Assembly: GCA_963678705.1 (NCBI GenBank)
Contig: OY783207.1
Span: 6,324,001-6,388,000 of the forward strand
DNA: 64,000 nt
Origin: Panorpa germanica
Lineage: Eukaryota; Arthropoda; Insecta; Mecoptera; Panorpidae
Direction of reading: 5' to 3'
Shown: positions 46,241 through 57,783 of the stretch, piece by piece
Layout: the number at the start of each line of letters is the position of its first letter
Numbering within the stretch: position 1 is the stretch's first letter
Position numbers and translations under genes: made by a program
Notes under the pieces: model-generated
What the model was told of the DNA's origin: nothing
What the model saw: only the letters and a program-made list of their open reading frames with translations
The model's database searches: none

Positions 46241-49200
46241 AAAGGTAAAGTTTAAAACATTATAAAAAATTATTTAATACATTTCACATCTTTTAAGATA
46301 TACTCCTAAATATTATAAGACAACTTTTGTCTGTGTTTTTTTAATTTGCTCAATGTATTAATCGCATCAAGCCGTTTAGAACTTTAGTTTAGTAAACTTC
46401 AAAGTTACCATATTAATTTAATGAGAATTTCGTTACATATGTATAATATGACAAGCTATTTATCAAAATAGAAACAGTTAGTAGTAGTCTCTTAAGTTGA
46501 AGAGATATTATTTCTCTTGAATTGTATCCTCCCTTATATATAAGTCCTCCCTTTAATAAGGATAGGCTCAAAATTAAATGTTGCGTCATTCATCTATTTA
46601 TGTAATGTACTGCTATGTGTTCAATAGAATTTTCATATTTTGAAAACATGATTAAAAGCACCCTACAAATTCACAAAATTATTCGTTAGTCGACTTTACA
46701 ACATAAATATCAAACTATAGTATAAAATAAATTTTGACAAGCAATTTTAGGAGCTGTGTCTTAGGGTGCGCGTGGGGAAAATTTGATGGGAGCCTTGCTC
46801 TCGAACCTTCTACATTTGCAGACACTTCGCGCGCGTCTTGGCTTCTCTAACTATGTTATTATCTCTAATAATACAGTTTATACTAACTAACTACCTATGT
46901 TCATACGTGCGTAAACTCGTTACAATATTGTTATATTATTTTTTAACACAAATATAAAAATTGGTTTTCTTATTTCAGCTCGTGTCTTTTGCTTAGAACT
47001 ATTCCAATACTCCATATGCTTCTCATATTTGGTTCTTCAGCTTTACAAAATCCATTTAATAAATTCTTAGGTCCATTTGAGAGATTTCTTTACGTAACAT
47101 TAATTAACTTTTTTTGTAAGTTATATATTACTAGCAAAAGGGACGTTTCGTTTCCATTTAATTTTTGTCTAACTCATTCTAAAGGCTAAACTAACCTTTT
47201 TAAGTTCCACTAACCCTAACTTACTTTTAATACCACCTAAATCTTAACACCTGCCTCTTTCGATAACATACTTTGACTGTTTTATTTTTAAACGAAAATC
47301 TTTATCTCTTTCTTACAACCGAATAATATCTATTTCTATCTTACTCTTCGAATTTTGTTTGAGTATATATTGCCTCAAGGTGTGTTTACAGCAAGAGAGT
47401 GTAGGTTGACTGTTATTTTTTTGTAGTGTCCACAAGAAACGTTTTTTTAGACTTATTTCTTGGTCTTTTGGGATAGAAACCGAAACATTCCTCTCAGAAT
47501 ACCCTTTTTCAAATAAAATAGTGGTACAGTTACGTTCGCAAATTGTTATTCCTTCAATTTTACGTTTAAGAATATTTTTATTAATGTATTTATGACAATC
47601 GCATTGACCGAGACATAGAAATTGTTTTACTTCTAGACGTATACTCTAGACAAAACTGTCTTTTATAATTTTATATTTGTTGGAAAAAGAGAATAATATA
47701 TCCAGATGTATTTCTCTCTTTCTTTCTATTCGTTATCGTATGTGGTAGACCTCGTATTCACTCTGTGAAGGTAACATGAATAATACCTGTTTTCATACTG
47801 CGCTTTCATAAACCGAAACAAATTTCGATGGTATATCGTATTCTAAAGTATCATTCTCACTGCATTCATTATCACTGCTTTAGTTTATTTTTGTATTTTG
47901 TATTTAATTTAAATTGTTTAGCATATGGCAATACGTGTAGTCATTCACAGTACCATTTTCAATTTAATTTATTTTATAAGTTTTCTTAGTTTTTTAGAAC
48001 CTTACAAGGTCCAATGTCTTAAATTAATAATGTTAAATTAAGAAGAACAATATTATATTATAACCTTCAAAATGTAACAATCTGTCAAAATGCGGTAGAA
48101 TTTATATTTAAAAAAAAGTTTAATGTCAGTTTATCAAAAATAAAGAAATAAAAACCATTTCTGCTACTAATTGTTATTAAAAACAGCAATTTTAATTAGT
48201 TCACCTTCAATTTTGTCCAACTGTCGAATTGTCAAAATTTATATTACTAAAGACGCATGCGCACCAACTAAATTAACTAAACTCAAATTAAAACACGAAT
48301 GTGACTAGGAATGCCTATTCTGAAAACCTGAAATCTAGATTAAAATATCATATAAAAACAGTAAATTCAATATCAAATTAGTGAGTGGGAATGAGGCTTT
48401 ACCCGACTTAAATTTTCATGCTATAATTCGTATAGAGTTCGCTTTGAAATAGACAAACGACCTTGATGACAACTAGCATTTCATTTCATCAAATGAATAT
48501 ATACAGTATGTAGAAACTGTTCTTTTCATAAATTGCGTGTGTTACTTGCGTCAGTTTTAATTACACATTAAAATATAATTCATGATTTTTGATAATTTAA
48601 ACTTTAAAATCCTAAAAACTGAATTTATAAAACATTAGGTTTCTAATTGTTGTTGAACGTGCATGCTGTGACGTTAAGTTATTAAATTAGGCCTTACATT
48701 AATTTAGTTCTAATTGACTTATATTCTCTCAAATACGATTTTAAAGTTCATACATTGAAAATAAAATGTAATAAATGACTTTTCTTGGGCAGTATCGCGT
48801 ATGTTGGTATCAGTGCGATCGCATTGCGTGTTAGAGAACTGTTTTCATAAACGTTATCGGGCCAGGTTAGGTACTTTATTAATTTAATGGTACATACAAC
48901 GTGGCATTGTGGAAGGTGCCCTTCGTCCGGCTCGGAAAATATCATAAACGTATATTTTTTTATTTTTTTTTAATTGTATTCTGATTTCATTGTATATTTA
49001 GTTTAAATGCTTTATCCTTTATCTGAAAATAATTTTGTTTTTGTTTTTGTTAAACCTTTTACAGTTTCAAAGAATTGATAAATGCAGGGCGCAGAGTACA
49101 CTAACTTTAGAATAATAAATAATCAATTTTATGTTGCATGTTTACCACCTTTATAATATCAAAACATGATTTTTTGCTGATTTAAAGAGACAAATATTTT

Positions 49201-50185
49201 AATTTAAATATTGCCGCCACAAATAATCTCACTCCATAATCTATCAGACTGAGACAACACCGTAACTTGCATGTTGCGCAGGCGTGGATGATGTGTAAAA
49301 CATAAACCACGACAAAAGTAAGTTGGTATTCATAGGTAGTGACAGGATAACAAGTGACAGCGAATATTGTTAGTGTAATACACGACTTACTAAAATTTAA
49401 TTGAACTCTTTTGGTTCTGACAGTCGACTTTGCCAATATGCAACACTGTTTTATAAAAATTAATACAAAAAAAAGGGAAAAAAATTACTTTTTGTATTTT
49501 TGAATATAGTACATTAGGCCCGTGCCTAAAGTATTTATTGGTTAATAACTTATTGGTACGGCCCTGATTGTTGTAAACATTTATGCAATAATGTTTGTTT
49601 AGTAACTACAAAGTAAGTTTAGTTTGGGAATAAATTTAACATATTTAAACAGCCTCTGCCTTGGGGTGTTTTTAATAATTGTTTTGTGATTCAGTCTACC
49701 ATACGTTAACCCCATTTATGGAGATTATATTCATTGTCATAACTGATAATACAGGAATCTGTTTAACATATTCGAAAATCCCGATGTTAACATTATTAAT
49801 GCCTGGCTGTTAATAATATTGCAAATCCTTGGAATTTATTGCGTTTTATTTTTGTATTACCTTCAAATAGTAACGTATTTTGCTTTCATAGAGACACTTT
49901 CATAAAATATATTCTATCTGGTGTAAATTAAAAAATGGTAAGCATGTCTCTTATGCTAATGCTATATTGCAACAAAAAATAGCGCACCGTAAATTTATAT
50001 CAAACTTCAGATTTTTCCGTGCAAATTTTAAAGCTCCAGAAAAAGTAATCCTAAGATTTTTTAACCAATTCTTTTTGCAGTATATAGAAAATGTGTTGCC
50101 AGAAAGCAACGCTTCGGTAGGAAACAGACGATTTTGAGAGTAACAACTTAACTAATGTCGACAAATAATGTTTTTGTATTACATG
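46241..50185. other. AT-rich stretch, no gene seen
   Basis: Patches somewhat richer in G+C lie at 46750-46850, 48780-48940 and 49210-49340. A splice-acceptor-like TTTTCTTATTTCAG ends at about 46979, and a 66-codon frame follows with no recognised family. Nothing is firm enough to call. Confidence 0.4.
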
Positions 50186-50275
50186 TGCCAGTGACCATCC
50201 ATTAATTACGTCATTAGCCTGGGAGGTGGTTTGTTTCACGATGTGTGACAAGACGTGACAAGGGGGCAATAGGAT
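50186..50275 (+). repeat. Dispersed repeat family E, copy 2
   Basis: Matches 20283-20385 at GTGACCATCCATTAATTACGTCA and GTGTGACAAGACGTGACA with a diverged G-rich middle, on the same strand. Confidence 0.55.
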
Positions 50276-50749
50276 TGCGATAATTAAAGAATGATAAGAT
50301 CTACATTAATAACCCTCAAATTTAGTTCACCCAATTTTAATGGGGTCCACATATTCTCGATCCGCCGCTGCAAATAAAATTTTGTTTTTATTAGAATTTA
50401 TTTTGTACAATGTAAGAGGGCAGAGATCTGCAGAATGTGGCAGTCATTTGAAATCGTTTGTTTCAATTTAAACACCATTACAAATAAGGAAAAGTGGGTT
50501 TTCTTCAACGGGAAATATTCTTTATAATTCTTACCAAGGCATGTTTCTTGTTTCATATAAAGTTAAACAGTGAAGCTTATAACAGCGTTAAATAATTAAA
50601 GTAATTAATACCTACCGCGATTGATATCTATTTTTATAAAAAGAAAAACGTGTAACTTATTGTTTAAGGTTTATTAAAAACACTGTTGCATATTATAAAT
50701 TAATATTCATATGCACCGCCATTTACTATAATTTTATTATTTATGTACA

Positions 50750-51424
50750 CCGACGTCGCCTAGCGATATAAATTGGCACTACCACTGATAATAAATGCCG
50801 CCACATGCAATCAAACTATCGTAAAGGAATTAAACTCTTAGCAAGGCTGACAGATAGAGGAGTACAGCACTATGTAGTTACACAAATGTATACGTACCTC
50901 TCTTTCTTACTGTCATCACTATTATATACCTCAACAATACGTAGTGGTGGGAGAACGAAATGCCTCTCCGTTGCTTTGCGCGCACTCTATGTTCAACTGT
51001 CACGGTGGTAGCACGTTAGTGTGAAAGTTAAAAGTATAGCGGAACACGTTACGGTTTATAAACATTTCAAGTGTTACGTATTAAAATAATTGTGTTATAT
51101 CTAACAATTAATAAAATGGCTTTTGTTATTGCTAATTTAAATTATTAATCTAGGATTATACATATATATTATGTATGTGTGCGTTTTTAAACTAATAGGT
51201 GTATGTATTTAGTGACAATGTGCCAGAAATAATAACCTAACTTACACAAATGGATAGTATAATAACAATTAAGTGTTAGTGAACGATTATTACTTGTTTT
51301 GGATTATAAATAAAACCCAAGAATGTCATTTGATATATAAAAATAACGTGAATTCGCTGAATAAAACTAACGTGCTGTGCTGTGTGAACAATTCGGAATA
51401 ACGACACGAACGAACTTTTTAAAA
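50750..51424 (+). promoter_or_regulatory. Possible promoter and 5' UTR region
   Basis: This stretch precedes the candidate first exon at 51425. 50750-51030 is G+C- and CpG-richer than its surroundings, with GATATAAATTGGCAC near 50764 as a possible TATA context and a purine-poor GTTGCTTTGCGCGCACTC block near 50970. The 68-codon frame inside has no recognised product. Support is circumstantial. Confidence 0.25.
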
Positions 51425-51473
51425 ATGTTTATTTCAACGAAGAAATTATTGACAGAATTCCTTGCAGTTTTAT
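51425..51473 (+). CDS. Possible first coding exon with signal-peptide-like start
   Basis: AAAAATG gives a favourable insect start context. The frame encodes 16 residues, MFISTKKLLTEFLAVL, a short basic stretch then hydrophobic residues, compatible with the front of a signal peptide. It runs directly into GTGAGTATAT, a good 5' splice donor at 51474. The rest of the gene would lie downstream, with no convincing acceptor exon identified inside this window. A chance coincidence is possible. Confidence 0.3.
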
Positions 51474-54060
51474 GTGAGTATATTTTGAGATTTAACTATT
51501 TATAGACTGTGCTACATAGGTAGTAAATATTTGTGAAATGCAGTAAAATGGTCGTCCTATTTCTTCAATACCGCCGATTTCTTACAAGACGCTAGAGAAT
51601 TCTTGACAAAACTTTTAGGTTATAATTTTTAAATAACTGCTAACAAGAAAATAATTTATTTTAACTAAATTCTGAACACCGCTTGCTGTTTCTGTTCTTT
51701 CGTAATTTTTTAAAATCGTTATGCTATAACCGACAAATTGCAGCTGTCCTACTTGCATAGAAAAAATGTTTGCATATGATGTTGACAGATATTCAAACGG
51801 CTGCATAACATATGCCAAAAATATACACACAGGCATTAGGCTTATCTATTTAACGGATTATATACTAAATATTATAATAATTTGTATATAATAAACGTAG
51901 TTCAACAATTAGTTATCTTATAACTTGGACAGAAATACGATTAAAAATTCCGTAAAGGTTGAAACAAGCTGAGTAAGCAATTATAAATAAATAAATTATA
52001 GAAAATTCTAAAAATATACACAACATATTTTATTTATTGTTTTGAAACAATATATGAATTTAATGGCGTTTTTATATGACGTCGTTTAGTCATTTTGTTT
52101 TAGAGTTATAATAATACTGGAAGCTAGAAACTTTATATAAAGAGTTACATTTTTCGGGCAATAGCTTGTTATATAAAAGAAAAAAGCCTGTAATCTGATA
52201 GCCTGTAGCCTGTAATACACATAAAATTTTAGTTAGTTATGGAGCAATAATTACTTTTGTATTTGCTACATAAATATTTAGTAAATGGTACAATTATTTT
52301 TTAATTTTCTATCCTTTTGCCATCTATATACTTACTTCTGTATATTTCCGATAATTACATTGCATTGTATATTATAAATTTATTTTTTATATAATTAAGA
52401 AATATAAATATAATATTCAGAATATGTTTCTACTTTTAAATGACGCATGTATAAATGCAGATAATTATTTATAATAATAATTTTAATACGAAACTTTTAC
52501 TTTGATACTAAACATATTTAATTCGCATATAAACCCAAAAATCTTCACTTCTATAATACATAAAGAGATATTAACACCATTAACGGTGCTATTAGAAACA
52601 GTATATATTAGTTTCAGAGCTAATATCCAAGTAAATAACAGTTCTATTAAAGTTTAATTGTTTACCCTCGGAACATCAGAGCTGTGGTACGATGAAATCT
52701 GTTATTTGTATACGGATTGACTATAACAATTTCTACATCCCACTAATGGATTTTATTGCCGCTATTTAAACAATACACCGTCCTAAGTCCGAGTAATTAT
52801 TCTTTTACCATTTCTTTATATATTTTATATAAAAACCAGTGATTATGTAAAGTTATAGTTTAATTATATAAAAATGTTTACGAGTCTCCTCCAAAGACAT
52901 ATCCAATTTCATGAAATCATTTTTTGATGTACGACTTTTGATATAACTCTTACAAAACAATATTCATCACATTCGCACTATATATTCGAATTTTTTCACA
53001 TTCAGTGTGTATGGTAGATCAATCAATCTATCTTTCAATACACTACTTCAGAAAATGATTATTTCTTCAATGAATTGATTGACAGAAAAAGGTTTTTCTA
53101 TCAGTAAATGTGCGTATATATTCCATTTGAAGATAAAGACTACTTCGCCTGTACGAATGAGTGAACAATAGCATGATTGAATATCTGAGAGTTCGGTTTT
53201 TGTTTTCTCTTACTTCTTCTTGGTGTATTATTTTATTTTGTATTGAATATACATATTTCATGTAGTATCAGTTTTAAATTTTGATATTCTTAATTTGACA
53301 GGTGACAAATGTAATAGATAATTTATCAATTACTGCTTATATAGTACTGTTGCTAAATCAATATTTAAGAAAAAGAAACTTTTAGAACACTTTTCTTTTC
53401 ACGTAAACTTCTTTTAAAACTTGTTAATTTTGAAAAGCTTTTTGCTTAACATATTTTTAATTGAAATTTAGTAGATATAAGCTAAGTTAAGTAAAAGGGT
53501 CGTTTTCTAACATCAACAAAAACCAACTTCAAGTTATTGTTTTCTACGCTAAGCATTAAATCCATGTCGTATAGAATAATCTAAAGGAAATGATTATTTA
53601 ATACGTTATTCCTTTATGCTCTGTATTCTGCAGCTTCGTGTATTTATAATTATATACAAGTACTGTACAAGTTTTCTTGGCTCAGTTTAATGTTTGTCAT
53701 ATTTGCATGGCTTAGTTTTTGGTTTTGCTTTGGTTTGACACTTTAAAGGCTTCGTGCTGCGGTATAGGTATTTAACTTTACTTTGCATATTATTAAACCT
53801 ATGTACGAGTACATTTTCATACACACACACGTACTCTTATAAGTTTTTACAGTGAAACACAATACCTATCTGGTTACGAATAGTATACTTCCTAGTTGCA
53901 CAAAGTTCATCCACATTTAAAGTATTTAAATACGTAACTAATCTGGTAAATACAGCATGTATATATTACTTGAAATACTGATCAAATTTTACGTAAAAAC
54001 TAGACCATTTAAATAACATTTATGTAAAAATAAAGTCGTCCAAAATTTGATATATCACAT
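51474..54060. other. AT-rich stretch, no gene seen
   Basis: Possibly intron if the 51425 exon is real. A short imperfect palindrome (AACACCATTAACGGTGCT) lies near 52574-52591. No coding or repeat call is supported. Confidence 0.4.
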
Positions 54061-54310
54061 CACTGTATAGATGGAGCCACTATTGACAAATCTATATGAT
54101 TTTTAGATAGGACCAACCTTCAAACGATATGTGTTAAAATTTTATGACATTCCGACTATTAGTTTACAAGTTACAGTAGTTTTAGTGACGCTACTTTTGT
54201 GATGTACAAAAATATGGAAAAATATGAATTTCGTGTACGGTTGATAAAGTATTGTTTTTTAATGAGAAAAAATATTGTTCAAGTAAAGCAACTGTTATTC
54301 GGACTACGGT
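54061..54310 (+). pseudogene. Mariner transposase 5' fragment (lineage 2)
   Basis: 5' UTR words ATAGATGGAGCCACTATTGACA and GATTTTTAGATAGGACCAACC lead to an ATG at 54214-54216 that opens MEKYEFRVRLIKYCFLM and then KNIVQVKQLL, a second mariner-type N-terminus distinct from the one at 27694. The match ends after about 30 codons near 54310. The helix-turn-helix region is partial and the catalytic domain is missing, so it is non-functional. Confidence 0.75.
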
Positions 54311-56010
54311 ATTTTTATCTCAGTAAAAAATATAAATAAGTGTGTTTAGCAGCAGTTGTTTTACTCATATAAATTGAAATTACAATTCAGTAAAAATCAA
54401 TTGTCATCCTAATCACAAAACAGAAATAATTAAAATAGTCAACATTTTTTTTTTTTGTAACTTGTCTTCGTTTGCTTCGTATACAAAAAAGAAAACTTTA
54501 CTTACATTGCAGATAGCTTTCTATTTATTTAGTTAATTCCTAGAAAGTAATGGAAAAGTTTCTTACAGCTCCGTCTTCATTTGTCTAAAACTCTAAAGAT
54601 GCATCCGTTCTACTTCCGGTTCTATTATTTAGTAATTTAGAAGATTGCTTTTGAAACTTCGTTTCATTATGTGGTTGTTATTAATATTTTAGTATATATA
54701 TCTTTCAACTTTAAAAATCTGATTAATATTTTACAAATTTATTCAAGTAATAAACGTAACTTATAAAAAAGAATTTTGTAATACTTTTGTTTTCTTGATT
54801 TTTTAAATCTAATATTTAACCAAGACCTATTTACGATGCTGAGTCTTATCACTGCTATGTATTGTGACTTCACATATGTGTTCTACACCGCTGCATAGTA
54901 AGTTAATGATAATATGAACACGTAAATAATTAAACTTTATTAACAATTAATCTCAAAAAGATGTAGTGTTTATTTGGCGTAAAAATTTATTTTTATTTAC
55001 GTAATTACTTTTTAAAAAATGATATATATATATGTAATATGATATGTAATGTTTACATAAATGTTCAAATATAAAATAGTAAATAGTGTTTAACATTTTC
55101 AAAATTTGTAATTCGAAATGATTGGAATATTACTGTATTAGGTTCTGTATATATAAATATATTTAATAAACAATTTTGTACATAGCTTTTATGTTCAAAT
55201 TAATGAAATATCCGAAATATTTGTTTCAAACTTTAATTTTCATAATTTATTACTGAGTAAGCAACTAACTAACTGTTCAAAGAATTTATAATTATAATTA
55301 ATCAAATTTCAAAACATTATTTATGCTTCATTAATTTTACTAAATATTTGTTTAATAAAATAAAACAAAATACTCATACAATATTTAACCTCTTCGAAAC
55401 CTTATTTGAAGGATTGACGTATTTTTCCTACCCTAGTTGTTCAACTCAACCCTTGCCCTTTGTTATTCGATATTCCGAACACATTTCTTTCAGTGTGTGC
55501 TTACGTAATTTGATTTCATTACTCTCGCGTTAATTTACACGAGTTTTGTCGTTGTATTTGTGTCTTTCCGTTTAAATTGTACCGGATGTTTGCGTTTACA
55601 GTTCATGCGGATTATTACGTTTATTATTTGTCGATTGTGCATATCGCGTCTTCTACTACGCTGACTACATTGTGTGCAATATCTACAAATAATCTATACC
55701 GCAGTTTTATCTGTGTTTTAGTAGGATGGCAAATTTATCACTGTTTGTTCAAATTTGCATGATGCTTAACTATTCTATGCTCGGGTTGTATTCCTCGAGA
55801 GGCTATTAATTTTTCCGTGTTAAAGTCAACTTAAAATAAAATAACAAATATACTAAAAATTAAATAAATAACAACCTGATGGCAAAATGATTAGACATTT
55901 GGATAAAATTTAGGAATCAGTGTTAATAAATGTATTATGTTATTATTAGTGTAACAGTATTTTATAATTCCATAAAATGTAATTTCTCTAATTGCAGTGA
56001 GTGTACCATT
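54311..56010. other. AT-rich stretch with a SINE-2 scrap
   Basis: A reversed SINE-2 piece is visible at 54860-54918 (the TACACCGCTGCATAGTAAGTTAAT block). Frames near 55348-55762 are unrecognised. No gene is supported. Confidence 0.4.
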
Positions 56011-56135
56011 ATTTTAGTTTGAACCTCTATATATCGAAGTCAGTCGAAAATCACCTCGATAATACGGAAATCCTCGATAATTCGAAGTTTTCTCGTTCCC
56101 TTTGAAAATTCGATATATCAGTTTGCATTGTATTT
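56011..56135. mobile_element. Pogo/Tigger-like terminal remnant
   Basis: TTGAACCTCTATATATCGAA at the left and, in reverse complement, AACTGATATATCGAATT at the right form weak inverted ends. Between them CCTCGATAATACGG and CCTCGATAATTCG repeat the pogo-type end motif. The piece is too short for any coding capacity. Confidence 0.4.
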
Positions 56136-57424
56136 AACTACATCAATCTATGTTTGTTCATACTTATCTTGTCTTTACATATTTTTATTGCATATTTTGT
56201 TTATTAATTTTTAAATATTTTTGTATAAGTTTATCTAATAAATCATATTCTTTCAACTGTAAAGGTAATTGAGCACAACAATATATTTTATCAAAAATTA
56301 CTGATAATCAAATAGACTCATTTCCGCTCCAGAAATCAAAATCGTGAATTTTATATGAATAATGTGGTTTGGTTCTAGATTATTATTGTTGGTTTAATTT
56401 ATGTGATTATTTAATTTAATTAAAAATTTATCCACCTCCAATCCTTCTCTAAATTCTTAAACATCTCACTTTACTGCATCTGTAAACCATCTGCTAAGAT
56501 TGTTGTTTGCTTAAAATGTGGAACATTTTGCGGAGCCCTATATTGAAATTAAATTGGTCCTACAGAAATATATTAACTTATAGATACGAGCATGTGTTTT
56601 TATCTTTCTTTAATGCATTGTATATACCAATAAAAAAATTATTACGATACATAAATATATTTTAGTATATAATTTTTTAAAAGAAATTATTTATGATGTT
56701 TTGAAATTTTTGGATTCTGGTTATGTTGAATATGTACCACATTTATATTAAAAAAGGAATACATTAAAATGTTTATTCAAAGTTCAATATGTACTTTTAT
56801 ATATTTTATGTTTTAATATTCATAAAATATATGAAAATGTTGATGACTGGTGTAAAATTTAAAATGGCGACAATAAATTCATGTCGTTAAAGTTGACAGA
56901 AAATATGTATATACATGTATAAGTTATATAACGCTTATGTCCTATTGTAAATGCTTAGAATAAAAGAAAAACATTATGCTTACAAATCAACATAAGTATG
57001 CTATGTTAAAGTAAAGTTATTATCTATCTGAGTATGATTGTTTGTTCATACTTGGCGTGCTTCGTAGAGGTGCTTTAATGTAATTACATAAATATTGTGT
57101 AATTATGTTTGCGTTATATTGGATTATTGTTTTATGAATTACATTTTTCTATTGTTGATTTGTTATTGAAACCCTGACAATTGATGTTTAATTTTATAAT
57201 ATTATTATTTTAATTGAAGTGTTTGCTACATATGTATTAAATGGTTTGACGACTAGAAGAGATGTTCGATTTTTGATTAGTGGTTCAGTTGCTGAAATAA
57301 AATTACGCACACTAGTGATTTTACATTGGAACGAAATGTACTACTTGATAATAGTTAGAGCAATACTCATTGCTATGGCTTATTTAAAATACTGGTACAA
57401 TAATATGGTTTATTGTATTATTAT
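56136..57424. other. AT-rich stretch, no gene seen
   Basis: A 70-codon frame at 57219-57431 runs into the edge of the minus-strand non-LTR copy and has no recognised motif. Confidence 0.4.
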
Positions 57425-57783
57425 TTTTTAAGTGCCTTGACTTTTATTCGTCATAGCCACCATCAACCATTTTTATACATATTTTACAATTTATAATTCA
57501 ATTCTACAAATTTCTAAATATTTAAATAATTTACTAATTAATTTTGAATCACACACACAAGTTTTAATCACATCTAATATTTCACTACTAAATTTTGATC
57601 TTTCTAAATTATAATTTATGCATTCAAATATAATATGATCCAAAGTTCCTTCTTCACCACATTGACACCACAGGTGAGCTATAGTTTTATAATGATTACT
57701 TTTGATTCTGATTATAGTTGATATAATTTTGTGGGACTCATTTCTAAACCAACTTTTCTTACTTAAATTTGGATGTAACATAT
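57425..57783 (-). pseudogene. Non-LTR retrotransposon ORF2 3' end, copy 2
   Basis: Read on the minus strand, the frame from 57781 begins MLHPNLSKKSWFRNES. It continues IISTIIRIKSNH and, after loss of about ten codons, CQCGEEGTLDHIIFEC, then ends KYLEICRIEL at 57491. It is the same element as 33070-33508, here as one open frame with in-frame deletions. The 3' UTR with GGTGGCTATGACGAATAAAAG leads to a short A-rich end near 57425. The RT domain is absent, so it is dead. Confidence 0.8.

Noticed and set aside
46979-47189. Exon after a TTTTCTTATTTCAG acceptor
   Set aside because: The following 66-codon frame has no recognised product, no clear donor and AT-rich composition, so the acceptor-like word alone is not enough.
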